A DNA stretch of 64,000 nt from Lewinellaceae bacterium (GCA_020636255.1 JACJYE010000011.1:1-64000), one strand, 5' to 3'. Positions 42,266 to 51,732 are shown, counted from the stretch's first letter. Numbers and translations are program-made. The notes: a model not told the origin generated them from the letters alone.

Positions 42266-43806
42266 GTATATTCTGGCAGTTTTTGGCCGACAACCGCAGC
42301 AAGTTGCTGGAGCAGGTGCTGGAGCATGTCGGGCTCACCTTCCTGTCGCTGCTGCTGGCGGCGGCTGTAGCAATCCCGCTGGGTATCTATATTACGCGCC
42401 ACAAGCGGCTGGCGGCTGGCGTGCTGGGAGTCGCCGGGGTGTTACAGACCATTCCGAGCATCGCCCTGCTGGGGTTTATGATCCCTTTGCTGGGCATCGG
42501 CCTGAAGCCGGCCATCTTCGCCTTGTTCCTGTATGCCCTGCTGCCCATCATCCGCAACACGTATACGGGTATACAGGAAGTGGACGGCGCCGTGAAGGAG
42601 GCCGCTATGGGCATGGGCCTGTCGAAAGCGCAGATCCTCCGCCAGGTGGAGCTGCCCCTGGCCTTGCCGGTGATCTTCGCCGGCCTGCGGACGGCCACGG
42701 TGATCAACGTTGGCGTGGCAGCGCTGGCGGCCTATATCGGCGCTGGAGGGCTGGGAGAATTTATCTTCGGAGGGATAGCGCTGAACAATTCCACCATGAT
42801 CCTTGCCGGCGCCATACCGGCAGCTTTGCTGGCGGTGCTTTTCGACCAGTTGCTGGCCCTGTTGCAGCGCAGCGGGCGGCTACAGGTGCTGAAAGCCGGG
42901 CGGGCCCTGCTGATCCTCATCCCGCTGCTCTCTTCCTCCTACTTCTGGCCACAGGCCTACGGGCCGGGCTGGACGGCCGGTATCGACCCCGAATTTATAG
43001 GCCGGCCCGATGGTTATGCCCACCTTGCCGACACCTACGGGATATCGTTCAATACCACGATCCTCAGCAGTGCTCTGATGTACAAGGCCGTGAGCCGTGG
43101 CGATGTGGATCTCATCGTCGGTTATTCCACTGACGGCCGCATCAAGGCATACCAGCTCGCGGTGCTCGAAGACAGCCGGCATGCTTTTCCACCATATTAC
43201 TGCGCGCCCGTCATCGGAGCAGAAGTGGCGGAAAAACACCCCGAGGTGGCCGCTGCGCTCAACCTGCTGGCCGGCAGGATCAGCGATTCCGTGATGACGG
43301 AGCTCAATTACAGGGCCGATTTCGGTAAGGAGAGCCCCCAAACTATAGCCCGCGACTTCCTGGAATCGCTCGGCCTGTGGCGCCCCGACCAGGCCCAGGG
43401 CGGCGAGCGGCTGGACATCGGGTCCAAGATCTTCACCGAACAGTACATCCTGGTTGAAATATTTTCCCAGATGATCAATGGTTATACGGGCCTGGATACG
43501 AACCTCAGGCCAGGCCTGGGGGGCACCAAGATATGTTTCGACGCCCTGCGGGCCGGCGAGATCGCCCTCTACCCGGAATACACGGGTACGGGGCTGCTCG
43601 TGCTGCTGGATACCCCGGCAGATACCGTAGAAGCACTTATCGACAATCCCGATGCAACCTACCGCTACGTCCGCCGGGCCTTTGACGCCAGCTACGGCAT
43701 ACAGTGGCTGGAGCCTCTGGGTTTTAATAATACCTATGCGCTGATGGCCCGGCAGGAAATGGCAAAACGCCTGGGCCTAAAGGATATCAGCCAGCTGAAG
43801 CGGTAG
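42253..43806 (+). CDS. Quaternary-amine ABC permease fused to substrate-binding protein
   Basis: A 517-residue fusion. Residues about 1-215 are an OpuCB/ProW-type permease with 'LQTIPSIALLGFMIPLLGIG' and the coupling loop 'EAAMGMGLSKAQILRQVELP'. After another membrane helix, residues about 235-517 are an OpuCC/ProX-like binding domain ('GIDPEFIGRPDGYAHLADTYG', 'TEQYILVEIFSQMI', 'LYPEYTGTGLLVLLD'). Together with the ATPase this is a two-gene importer for osmolytes such as glycine betaine or choline. It ends 1 base before the stop of the convergent exonuclease gene. Confidence 0.9.
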   Translation: MERLGIFWQFLADNRSKLLEQVLEHVGLTFLSLLLAAAVAIPLGIYITRHKRLAAGVLGVAGVLQTIPSIALLGFMIPLLGIGLKPAIFALFLYALLPIIRNTYTGIQEVDGAVKEAAMGMGLSKAQILRQVELPLALPVIFAGLRTATVINVGVAALAAYIGAGGLGEFIFGGIALNNSTMILAGAIPAALLAVLFDQLLALLQRSGRLQVLKAGRALLILIPLLSSSYFWPQAYGPGWTAGIDPEFIGRPDGYAHLADTYGISFNTTILSSALMYKAVSRGDVDLIVGYSTDGRIKAYQLAVLEDSRHAFPPYYCAPVIGAEVAEKHPEVAAALNLLAGRISDSVMTELNYRADFGKESPQTIARDFLESLGLWRPDQAQGGERLDIGSKIFTEQYILVEIFSQMINGYTGLDTNLRPGLGGTKICFDALRAGEIALYPEYTGTGLLVLLDTPADTVEALIDNPDATYRYVRRAFDASYGIQWLEPLGFNNTYALMARQEMAKRLGLKDISQLKR

Positions 43807-43807
43807 G

Positions 43808-44560
43808 CTACTTGACGTGAGCGATCTGGTTTTCTTCGAGCAGTGGCATGCGCTTGTATCGCAGGAAGAGCTGGATAGTGGCCAGCACGTCCTTTTCACA
43901 GTAAAAGGCGATGCGGCCCAGGTCTTTGTCCTGCCAGTATACCCTGCCGACGTCGCTACCGTCGATATCGTCTTTTGGAGAAGGGAAGCCGAGCAGGGCG
44001 GCCAGCAGTTTCAGGGAGGTGAAGTGTTTGCGGTCGCCGAATTTCCAAAGTTCCAGGGTGTCGAGCAGGTGCTGGGTTTCCCAGGGCTTCTTGCCGAAGA
44101 GGTCCAGCACATTAGGCAGCGGCAGCTGGTTGACGACCAGGCGCCGGCAGATGTAGGGGACGTCGAACTCCTTGATGTTATGCCCGCAAAAGAAGAATTT
44201 ACTGGCGTTGTTGTAGAACTTGAAGATCAGTTGTGAGAAATCGTTCAGCAGCTCCAGTTCGTTCTCGCTGGCGAAGGACTTGAGGCGCACCCTGAGGAGC
44301 TGGTCGTCCTTGTCGCGGTGCACGACGCCAACGGAAATGCAGACGATCTTGCCGAACTCGGCGAAAATGCCCGCTTTGTCGTGGTAGAGTTGTTCCAGTT
44401 CTTCTTCTCCCGCTTCCCCTTCCAGGTGCCGGGTGAACTGGCGGGCCTTGAGGGCCCATAGCTCTTTGAAGTCGTCGTCGAGGCTTTGGTAATCGGGTTT
44501 TGCCGAGACCGTTTCGATATCGAGAAAGAGGACGTTGGCAATATCGATATTGTCGATCAT
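43808..44560 (-). CDS. DEDD-type 3'-5' exonuclease (PolB-like exonuclease family)
   Basis: A 250-residue RNase H-fold nuclease with the acidic motifs 'VLFLDIETV', 'FFCGHNIKEFDVPYI' and 'YCEKDVLATIQLF', as in the predicted PolB-like exonuclease 2 family. It probably trims 3' ends of DNA or RNA. I start at ATG 44560 because the first motif then lies at the N-terminus, as in the family; the open frame upstream adds 63 residues with no similarity. Confidence 0.82.
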   Translation of the reverse strand: MIDNIDIANVLFLDIETVSAKPDYQSLDDDFKELWALKARQFTRHLEGEAGEEELEQLYHDKAGIFAEFGKIVCISVGVVHRDKDDQLLRVRLKSFASENELELLNDFSQLIFKFYNNASKFFFCGHNIKEFDVPYICRRLVVNQLPLPNVLDLFGKKPWETQHLLDTLELWKFGDRKHFTSLKLLAALLGFPSPKDDIDGSDVGRVYWQDKDLGRIAFYCEKDVLATIQLFLRYKRMPLLEENQIAHVK

Positions 44561-44810
44561 GAGGGTTTCTTTTAGGGTATCCAGCAGGCGGAACGCCGCG
44601 TTCTCAAAGCTACTAAAAAAGCGCGGAAACCCTGGCGGCAGCTGCCGTGGAATATAAAAAAACGGGTGTTCCAGTGTTAAGGAAACCATAATTTTTTGAT
44701 TTCCGCATACAATTTTCTCAAATAGGGCTCCGTTTAATTCGCAACTCAAGACACGCTTCAGGAATGGCCGACGGCCATTTCAAACTGTTAACCAAAATCC
44801 TTTGTAAATC

Positions 44811-45842
44811 ATGTCTACTAGCAGTCCAAGTCCAACGCCCACCCCCTTCCAATCAGGCCCGAGCAAACAGGACAATTCGCAGCAGCAATTCAAGGTTGGG
44901 GCGATCATCGCCATCTCCCTCCTGGCCATTGCTACTATTGCCTTTTTGGTACTGTGGAGAGGCGCCGCCAGCAAGGGTAACAACCTGGCCTACGAACTGA
45001 ACGAATCGGAACAACTGAAAGCCGAACTGGAAAAGCAATACTACGAGGCCCTATCCGAACTGGAAGAGCTGCGTGGCAGCAACGAAGAGCTCAATGCGCT
45101 GATCGAACAGCAAAAGACGGAACTGAAGGATTCCAAAGACCGCATCGAAGCGCTGCTGCGCGATAGCAACAACCTGGCAAAGGCCCGCAAAGAGCTGAAA
45201 GGCCTTACAGCCCAGGTGGAGCAGTACCTGGCAGAGATCAACCAGCTACGCCAGGAAAACGAAGAACTCACGGTGCGTACCGTCCAGCTCTCGGAGCAGA
45301 ACGCCTCGCTATCGGCCAACCTGGATTCCACCACGATGGCCAACCAGGAGCTGTCGACGGCAAAAGCAGCGCTGACCAGCGAACGCGACGCCATCGATGC
45401 CGAGCGCTCCCGCCTGGCGAAGAAGGTGAACGTGGCTTCCGTTATCAAGGTGAAGAACCTGGAAGTCGACGGCCTCAAGATGAAAGGTACGGGTAAGGCC
45501 GTTACCCGCCGCAGCGCCAAAAACATCGACCAGCTGCAGGTTTGCTTTACGGCGACTTCCAACGACGTTGCCGAGGCCGGTTCGGAAGTGTTCCTGGTCC
45601 GTATCATCAACCCGTTGGGGGAAACGATGGCTATCGAAGACCTCGGCTCCGGCGTGTTCACCAATAACAGCAACGGTGAGCAGATCCGCTTTACGACCGC
45701 CGAAGAGACCGATTACTCCAATGGTGAGAAGAACCTGTGCACCGTCTGGTCGCCCAACCAACCTTTCCAGGAAGGCAACTACACGGTAGAGGTCTACAAC
45801 AAGGGCTTTCTGGCCGGAAGTACGAGTTTCCAGCTCAAATAA
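44811..45842 (+). CDS. Membrane-anchored coiled-coil protein
   Basis: A 343-residue protein. A short Pro/Ser-rich cytoplasmic N-terminus precedes one membrane helix (about 28-48), a long coiled coil of heptads (about 60-205) and a C-terminal beta-type domain (about 215-343; 'VCFTATSNDVAEAGSEVFLVRIINP', 'YTVEVYNKGFLAGSTSFQL'-like strands). This layout is widespread in Bacteroidetes; the C-terminal domain is likely periplasmic. Function unknown. A terminator follows 29 bases after the stop. Confidence 0.75.
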   Translation: MSTSSPSPTPTPFQSGPSKQDNSQQQFKVGAIIAISLLAIATIAFLVLWRGAASKGNNLAYELNESEQLKAELEKQYYEALSELEELRGSNEELNALIEQQKTELKDSKDRIEALLRDSNNLAKARKELKGLTAQVEQYLAEINQLRQENEELTVRTVQLSEQNASLSANLDSTTMANQELSTAKAALTSERDAIDAERSRLAKKVNVASVIKVKNLEVDGLKMKGTGKAVTRRSAKNIDQLQVCFTATSNDVAEAGSEVFLVRIINPLGETMAIEDLGSGVFTNNSNGEQIRFTTAEETDYSNGEKNLCTVWSPNQPFQEGNYTVEVYNKGFLAGSTSFQLK

Positions 45843-45870
45843 TCCCGAAACTGCGATAAACGAAAACGGA

Positions 45871-45903
45871 ACCGGAGCTGCCTGCGGGCGCTCCGGTTTT
45901 TTT
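45871..45903 (+). terminator. Rho-independent terminator
   Basis: ACCGGAGC (45871-45878) pairs with GCTCCGGT (45890-45897), followed by seven T. It ends the coiled-coil gene. A copy of the dispersed 18-mer begins directly after the T-run. Confidence 0.85.
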
Positions 45904-45921
45904 AGAGCTTGTTTGGAGGCC
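45904..45921 (+). repeat. Dispersed 18-mer repeat, exact AGAGCTTGTTTGGAGGCC
   Basis: Exact main form, plus orientation, 46 bases before the DUF1573 gene. It forms an inverted pair with the copy at 46378-46395 that brackets this gene. Confidence 0.85.
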
Positions 45922-45967
45922 GCAATTACGCTTGGATATCACGTTTGATAATGATACAACTACCCTG

Positions 45968-46354
45968 ATGAAACTGATCTTCCCCTCGATTTTCTTCTTC
46001 GCCTTATCCCTGTTCGCGGGCGCTCCACACAGCCGTTCCGATTCCAAGGTAGAATGGCTGGATGCCGCTTCTTACGACTTCGGTGATGTGCAGCGCAATA
46101 AAGCCGTTACACACGACTTCCACTTCCGCAATATCAGCGGCCAGCCCATCATTGTGGATAATGTACGCACCACCTGCGGATGCACCGTTCCCGACTGGGA
46201 CAAGGCTGCCGTAGCGCCCGACTCCACAGGCGTCATCTCGGTAGAATACGACGCCCGCGATACGGGGTATTTCCTCAAAAAGATCAAGGTGTATTTCCAC
46301 GGGCAAGGCCGCGCGGAGGTGTTGTACATCGAGGGAGATGTGGTAGGAAACTGA
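45968..46354 (+). CDS. DUF1573 family exported protein
   Basis: A 128-residue exported protein (signal peptide about 1-18) with the DUF1573 core: 'YDFGDVQRNKAVTHDFHFRN', 'IIVDNVRTTCGCTVPDW' and 'GVISVEYDARDTGYFLKKI'. DUF1573 has an Ig/MSP-like beta fold; the TTCGC motif is typical, function unknown. The gene is bracketed by inverted exact copies of the 18-mer repeat. Confidence 0.85.
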   Translation: MKLIFPSIFFFALSLFAGAPHSRSDSKVEWLDAASYDFGDVQRNKAVTHDFHFRNISGQPIIVDNVRTTCGCTVPDWDKAAVAPDSTGVISVEYDARDTGYFLKKIKVYFHGQGRAEVLYIEGDVVGN

Positions 46355-46377
46355 AAGTGGGGGCGCACCCTGTTTCC

Positions 46378-46395
46378 GGCCTCCAAACAAGCTCT
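46378..46395 (-). repeat. Dispersed 18-mer repeat, exact, inverted copy
   Basis: The exact complement of AGAGCTTGTTTGGAGGCC. It touches the stop codon of the intracellular GH17 gene (46395-46397) and pairs with the copy at 45904-45921 to bracket the DUF1573 gene in a 492-bp unit. Confidence 0.85.
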
Positions 46396-47279
46396 TAGAA
46401 TTTCAGGTTTTCCCGGGCGTCCCATAGGCCCCAATAAGCGCCTACATCGCCTTCTGCCCCGACTTTCCAGGCTTCGTCAAAAGATGAAAAATAGAATACC
46501 TCGATGCCGTCCTGAGCCGACCATTGCTGGATATTCAGAAAATACCTCAATGCATTTTCCATTGAAGGTTGGGCATCGTTCAGGCCCGTGCCCTGGCTTG
46601 GCCATCCGGTCTCGGTAATGATCACCTTCTTGCCCTGGCCGGCGTGTAAAGCCTGATAGTACATCTGTTTGGCATGCATGAGGGAATAGTCGATGTGGCA
46701 GCTTTCCCAGTAGGGATAACAATTAGCCAGGATAACATCGCAGGCGGCTGTGATGTTGGGACGGGCGCTGAATTCATAATACGCGTCTACATATCCAACC
46801 GTTGTATCCGGCAGCGCATGCTTAACCCGGGCGATGTATCCCAGCAACTCTTCTTCTGTCAGGTCCTTTCGATACAGCACCTCGTTGCCTACGGCAGCGA
46901 TATCTACATAGCCCTCCTTTGCCAGTTTGATCAAGCCCGCTATTTCTTCTTCAATTAATGCTTTGTCATCGCCCAACCAGGCGCCTACCAGGGTTTTTAA
47001 TCCGAATTCACGAGCTATGACAGGGATCAGTTCATTACCTTCAATACAGGAAAAAGAACGGGCCCACTTTGTATAAGGCGCGATAATGGCCATGCGGCGC
47101 CGTATCTGCTCCTCGGTCAGTATGGAGCCCGGCTTTTGCCCTTCTTCATAAGCGCTGAAACACAAACCGTGCATGCCGTTATTCAGTGTTTCACGGAATA
47201 GCGCGCTGAGTTGCTCCTGGCTTTGGTTGGAGAGGCCTATTCCTTTTAACCCTTTGATTTTATCTGATCTGAAAGACAT
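46395..47279 (-). CDS. GH17 beta-1,3-glucan hydrolase, no export signal
   Basis: A 294-residue GH17 enzyme (clan GH-A barrel) acting on beta-1,3-glucan. Acid/base E133 lies in 'AVGNEVLY' and nucleophile E223 in 'ITETGWPSQG'. The N-terminus 'MSFRSDKIKGLKGIGL' has no signal peptide or lipobox, so it should act in the cytoplasm on imported oligosaccharides, unlike the lipoprotein GH17 3 kb upstream. It is the last gene of the long minus-strand beta-glucan operon. Confidence 0.92.
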   Translation of the reverse strand: MSFRSDKIKGLKGIGLSNQSQEQLSALFRETLNNGMHGLCFSAYEEGQKPGSILTEEQIRRRMAIIAPYTKWARSFSCIEGNELIPVIAREFGLKTLVGAWLGDDKALIEEEIAGLIKLAKEGYVDIAAVGNEVLYRKDLTEEELLGYIARVKHALPDTTVGYVDAYYEFSARPNITAACDVILANCYPYWESCHIDYSLMHAKQMYYQALHAGQGKKVIITETGWPSQGTGLNDAQPSMENALRYFLNIQQWSAQDGIEVFYFSSFDEAWKVGAEGDVGAYWGLWDARENLKF

Positions 47280-47346
47280 ATCGTAGCTGGTTTAAAGTTG
47301 GCTATTAGTGGTTTGTCAACGTTTGGATGTCGGTAAGATTCCGAGG

Positions 47347-47985
47347 TTAGAAGACGCCTCTGCAATTCTCTTTTAAGGACACCGTGATCCTGTCCACCTC
47401 AACAGCGCCATTTGGAATTTCTTCAAGTTCTAAGCCAGGATAAGTTAAGGCTTCCTTCCAACTTTGAATGGTAGCGCTAAAAAATTGAGAGGCTGATGGG
47501 TCGGTTTCATAAACGATTATATCGTATAATTCCCCTTTGTCCCCTCCAAACCGGGTGATAACCTGCCATTCCCCGTTCCTTTTAAAAGAGGTGTTGGTAT
47601 AATCCGATTGGGGATAATATTTGTTATCGGATGGTTTTAGCAGTACCCAGATATCTTTATCATGAGATTCCGGATAAACACCCATGGTTAAAATCCGGCA
47701 TTTGACGGAGTCTCCTTCAACCGGCGATATGATCTGTATCTTTTTAACCGGTAACGCAACCTGTAATTTATTCCCTTCCGCAACCTGTTCGATCTGGCCG
47801 GGCATCGTAACCGTTCCGATCGAGTATCCACCAAAAATGATCAGTATAAAACCAATTATCGCCAGTGGAATTTTAAGTTTGAGATCCATCAGGCCAAGGG
47901 ATGAATCGTTTATCTTTATGCTGTCAGCGATCGCGATCAGGATCAATACGGCGCCAACAATTATGAGCACTATTTCTGCAGACAT
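47347..47985 (-). CDS. Membrane protein of unknown function in the beta-glucan operon
   Basis: A 212-residue protein with two N-terminal transmembrane helices (about 4-21 and 38-60) and an exported C-terminal domain of about 140 residues, predicted beta-rich ('VKKIQIISPVEGDSVKCRIL', 'KDIWVLLKPSDNKYYPQSDY', 'GELYDIIVYETD'). No family recognised. It sits between the symporter and the intracellular GH17 with short gaps (26 and 67 bases), so it belongs to the same operon and may support sugar uptake. Confidence 0.65.
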   Translation of the reverse strand: MSAEIVLIIVGAVLILIAIADSIKINDSSLGLMDLKLKIPLAIIGFILIIFGGYSIGTVTMPGQIEQVAEGNKLQVALPVKKIQIISPVEGDSVKCRILTMGVYPESHDKDIWVLLKPSDNKYYPQSDYTNTSFKRNGEWQVITRFGGDKGELYDIIVYETDPSASQFFSATIQSWKEALTYPGLELEEIPNGAVEVDRITVSLKENCRGVF

Positions 47986-48011
47986 ATTATACTATTTTAC
48001 AAATGGCATAA

Positions 48012-49442
48012 TTATAATTTCCCCCTGCGTGATTCCAGCTCTGCTTTTATTTCTCTTGCCCGCTCTTCGGTGAGGTTGTAATTCCACATCACCAAAATGG
48101 CCAATCCTGCTGTAAATGCCGGAATGACGATATCTGCAATGCGCAAATTGGTCATCGTTTCAACGGTTTGCTGAGCCAAAGTCTGGTCAAATCCCACTAT
48201 TTTTAAAACTGCTCCTCCCAAAACCAGCGCCAATGCCTGGCCCAGTTTCACCATCCACCAATAGATGGCGCCAAAGGTTCCTTCTTTGCGGGGCATACCG
48301 TTACTCAATTCATCCAGGTCACACACATCTGCCGTCATACTCATCATGAGCGTAAATAGGCCTCCAATGCCGAAGGACATTAACGGAATGGGCATAAAGA
48401 TCAATAACGGATTGTTTGGGTTGAATCCCCACCACTTAAGCCCATAACCCACAATGGAAAGGGCGGTTGAAATGATAAAGGCTTTTCTCTTGCCCCATTT
48501 GTTGGCCATCCACGAAACAGCGGGGATGATCAAAAATGCGGTGATCACGGCGCTGACGGTGGAGAACCACGCGGGCCAGTTGCCGGCAAGGCCGTAGTCG
48601 CCCTTGAACATGTAAAAGACTATGATGAAAAAGCTGAAGGACGCCACCATTTGAAATCCGTTGAAGACCAGAAATGTAGCGCCGCACAATTTGACAAAGG
48701 GCTTGTTTTTACTGACCTGAACGATCCCCAGGAAAAGGTCTTTCAAATTGGAGAATAACGTTTTAAAAGAAATTTCTTTTCTGTTCTCCATTTGTGTAGC
48801 ATCAAGCCCTTTGCAGAAAATAGCGGGCAGCACCCCAAAGAAAATACATACCCCGCCGACAATTATGGAAAGTTTACGAACACCGACGGCCTGTGACTCA
48901 AACAGATCAGGGTCTGCGATGAGCACCCAAAACCAGGGAACGATCATCCAGGCTATCTGGCCTACCGTTTGCGAAAAGGCCATCAGACGGGTACGCTCGT
49001 TATAATCAGAGGTCATTTCATACCCCAATCCGATCAGGGGAGTGGAGAAAATGGTGTTTCCAACTAAATACACCAGCGATAAAATGAGGAAATACCAAAA
49101 GTTGTAATGCTGAGTGTTTTGCTCATCGAGCTGCCATAACACCGCGAACAATAGCCCGCTTAAAATGGCGCCAACAAAAATATAGGGCCGCCTCCTTCCC
49201 CATTTCGAATTGGTATTGTCGGAGATAAAACCCATAATGGGGTCTGTGATGGCATCAAAAATCCTTGGCAAACCACCTAACAAACCTGCCAGAAAAGGAT
49301 CCATGCCAAATGCTGTCAGCAAAAAGAACATGAAAATCCCCAATGCGCCGGGCAACAGATTATTCACCAGGTGGCCGGCGCCGAAGGCCGCCTTCTGGAC
49401 TAAGGGGACTCTATCACTAGCAGATGTTTTATATTTTGACAT
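48012..49442 (-). CDS. GPH-family sugar:cation symporter (MFS)
   Basis: A 476-residue inner-membrane carrier with twelve hydrophobic helices. The GPH marks are 'QKAAFGAGHLVNNLLPGALG' in helix 1, 'DPIMGFISDNTNSKWGRRRPYI' in the first cytoplasmic loop, and 'LIGLGYEMTSDYNERTRLM'. It should import gluco-oligosaccharides (from context, beta-1,3-linked) with H+ or Na+. ATG 49442 is chosen because it lies next to the conserved helix 1; a longer start adds a basic run. The gap to the upstream GH17 gene is 50 bases. Confidence 0.9.
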   Translation of the reverse strand: MSKYKTSASDRVPLVQKAAFGAGHLVNNLLPGALGIFMFFLLTAFGMDPFLAGLLGGLPRIFDAITDPIMGFISDNTNSKWGRRRPYIFVGAILSGLLFAVLWQLDEQNTQHYNFWYFLILSLVYLVGNTIFSTPLIGLGYEMTSDYNERTRLMAFSQTVGQIAWMIVPWFWVLIADPDLFESQAVGVRKLSIIVGGVCIFFGVLPAIFCKGLDATQMENRKEISFKTLFSNLKDLFLGIVQVSKNKPFVKLCGATFLVFNGFQMVASFSFFIIVFYMFKGDYGLAGNWPAWFSTVSAVITAFLIIPAVSWMANKWGKRKAFIISTALSIVGYGLKWWGFNPNNPLLIFMPIPLMSFGIGGLFTLMMSMTADVCDLDELSNGMPRKEGTFGAIYWWMVKLGQALALVLGGAVLKIVGFDQTLAQQTVETMTNLRIADIVIPAFTAGLAILVMWNYNLTEERAREIKAELESRRGKL

Positions 49443-49492
49443 GGTTTTTCGTTTTTTTTTGGATTTTACCAGTCCGTACAATGAACTGCCGA

Positions 49493-50782
49493 TTACTCTT
49501 TTACAGGTGGCGCCAGGGCTTCTTCGAGCAGGGCGGCTTCGTCTCCGCCGTAGGTCTTCGAGATCGGTTGCCCTCCTCTGCTCAAGCCTTCAAAAACACC
49601 TGTATCTACTAAATCCCACAGGGCGTATTTGGCCTGCCCGTCAATCGTAAAGAGCCCGAAGTGATTTTCCGAACCGGCCGGGTTCTGGGCGTCTTTCCAG
49701 TGTTCATCAAAAGCCTCAAAGTAGAAACAGGATATGCCGGCTTCATTGGACCATTCCCGCATAAGCTGATAATAAAGGGCTTCTTTATATTCATCAGTGG
49801 CTTTGGAGCCCTCCGGCCCGTAGTGGCCATCCGAGGCGCTCGCCCAGCCCGTCTCGCCGATGTGTATCGGTTTGTCTATACCCAGGCTTTTGATATAGTT
49901 TGCGGTGTTTTGATACTGCGAGATGGCGTAATCCCGGGCCCGTTCCATGGCGGCGGCGATCTGTTCACGCTTTGGCAGGCTTTCTTCCGCTTTCGTGATA
50001 CCCCAAAACTCAGGGTTGTAGTGGGTGTCGTGCATGGGGTAAGTATGAAGGGACACAAAATCTACGGCCCGCAGCAATTTTTCCAGGCTTTCGACATGGT
50101 ATTCCTCCCCGCCGCCACCCCAGGAGGCAAAATTATCGGAGCTGGTGATCCAGAGATCCTTCGGAAGTTGGCCCGATTGCTTTAAGCCTTGCAGGTGGTT
50201 GACCCATTTCAGGATCACCTCGGGTTGAACATAATAGCTGGCGGCCCATTTCACCATCGCTTCGTTACCAACTGCCAATACTTTTACAATATCCGGATAC
50301 TCATTTGCCAAAGATGCAGCAGTTGCAATTTCAACTTCATTTCTTTCGCTTTCCGCGTTGTGATCAGGCTCCTCGCCGGTCCATGCATTCTTACAATCGA
50401 TCCAGGCGCCCAGCATGACATACATTTCGAAATTCGGGTCTTCTTTCTTTAGTTCATTTATTGCTTTTAACACGTTAGAGGCATGCGGCAGGTGCACTTT
50501 ATACGTGCGCAAAACTTTAATCCCTATCGCAGATAAGATTTTCATGTCTTCTTTGAGCTCATCTACAGTGGGCTCGATATCGTGATCCCGATGTCTGTAG
50601 CCGCCGTACGAAATGGCTAAGTAATCCGGATTCCCCAGAATGTCTTTAGCGCTTACCATGTTAATTATTTGAGTTTGGCCTGAATTTTTTCCAGGCTCAT
50701 TATTTTGACATGAAAAGAAGGATAAAAGAGCTATGCCTATTCCGAAACAAGCGCTAAAATATTTTATCCCATTCGATTTCAT
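49493..50782 (-). CDS. GH17 beta-1,3-glucanase lipoprotein
   Basis: A 429-residue lipoprotein (signal peptide and lipobox LSFFSC, Cys near 25) with a GH17 catalytic domain: acid/base E174 in 'AVGNEAMV' and nucleophile E310 in 'IGETGWAS'. It would sit on the cell surface or in the periplasm and cut beta-1,3-glucan or its oligosaccharides. The start at 50782 gives a normal lipoprotein signal; two longer in-frame ATGs exist. It follows the GH16 gene by 67 bases in the operon. Confidence 0.9.
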   Translation of the reverse strand: MKSNGIKYFSACFGIGIALLSFFSCQNNEPGKNSGQTQIINMVSAKDILGNPDYLAISYGGYRHRDHDIEPTVDELKEDMKILSAIGIKVLRTYKVHLPHASNVLKAINELKKEDPNFEMYVMLGAWIDCKNAWTGEEPDHNAESERNEVEIATAASLANEYPDIVKVLAVGNEAMVKWAASYYVQPEVILKWVNHLQGLKQSGQLPKDLWITSSDNFASWGGGGEEYHVESLEKLLRAVDFVSLHTYPMHDTHYNPEFWGITKAEESLPKREQIAAAMERARDYAISQYQNTANYIKSLGIDKPIHIGETGWASASDGHYGPEGSKATDEYKEALYYQLMREWSNEAGISCFYFEAFDEHWKDAQNPAGSENHFGLFTIDGQAKYALWDLVDTGVFEGLSRGGQPISKTYGGDEAALLEEALAPPVKE

Positions 50783-50849
50783 TTTCCCGATTTTGTTCGA
50801 TAAAAAAGTAGTCATGAAGCTACCTCCAAACATGCGTTTAGCAACCGAT

Positions 50850-51704
50850 CTAATTGGGCCGGCTATACAATCTCACATAGTCCACAAGCATAGTTTGTGG
50901 GAAAACGGTACTGGCGCTTGGCGGGCCAACAAAATTTCCTCCCACTGCAACATTTAATATTATGAAAAACGGATGGTCAAACACCCATTCGCCTTCCACA
51001 TCTTCAGGGGTTATCTGGTTGTACAACACATCATCTACGTAAAAATTGATATAATCCGGGCCCCACTCAATTCCGAATATGTGGAAACCCGTATCAAACC
51101 GGCCGGCAGATAAATTGTACTCTTTACTCACTGCCAGCCCTCCGGAATAGCCCGGGCCATGTACCGTACCGATGAGGGTTGAAGGAGCTTGTCCACGGTA
51201 TTCCATGATATCGATTTCGCCGCACTGTGGCCAACTCACTTCATCAATATCACTACCCAGTAACCAGAATGCGGGCCAAAGGCCTTGTCCCCAGGGTAAT
51301 TGCATTCGTGCTTCAAAGCGGCCATACTGTTGTTCCACTTTACCCTTTGTAGAAATCCGGGCAGAGGTATAAGCAGCCCCCTGAAAAGATTCTTTAAGTG
51401 CAGTGATATGCAACATCCCCCCTTCGACTTTAATGTTTTCCGGACGAGCTGTATAATACTGTAGTTCATTATTTCCCCAGCCAGGAGACAGGCCATTATC
51501 GGTACCGTCTCCAAGCTCATAACTCCAGGACGTTTCATCAATTAGGCCATCCGTATCAAAGTTATCCTCGAACGTCAGGTTTGTGAAAGTGGCCACCGTT
51601 TGCGTTTCATCTGTTTCACAGCTGATACACAAAAGCACTAAGGCCATTGATGAAATTAGGTTAATGGGGTATCTATATGTTTTTGAAAAGAATGGTGTGC
51701 GCAT
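50850..51704 (-). CDS. GH16 laminarinase-type lipoprotein
   Basis: A 284-residue lipoprotein (lipobox LLCISC) with a GH16 jelly-roll. The catalytic signature 'EIDIMEY' gives nucleophile E163, helper D165 and acid/base E168; 'SWSYELGDGTDNGLSPGWGN' and 'WPAFWLLGSDI' are typical of endo-beta-1,3-glucanases. It should open long laminarin-like chains at the cell surface. It lies 28 bases after the large binding lipoprotein in the operon. Confidence 0.93.
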   Translation of the reverse strand: MRTPFFSKTYRYPINLISSMALVLLCISCETDETQTVATFTNLTFEDNFDTDGLIDETSWSYELGDGTDNGLSPGWGNNELQYYTARPENIKVEGGMLHITALKESFQGAAYTSARISTKGKVEQQYGRFEARMQLPWGQGLWPAFWLLGSDIDEVSWPQCGEIDIMEYRGQAPSTLIGTVHGPGYSGGLAVSKEYNLSAGRFDTGFHIFGIEWGPDYINFYVDDVLYNQITPEDVEGEWVFDHPFFIILNVAVGGNFVGPPSASTVFPQTMLVDYVRLYSRPN

Positions 51705-51732
51705 TTTATTATTTTTTGAATGATGCCAAAAA

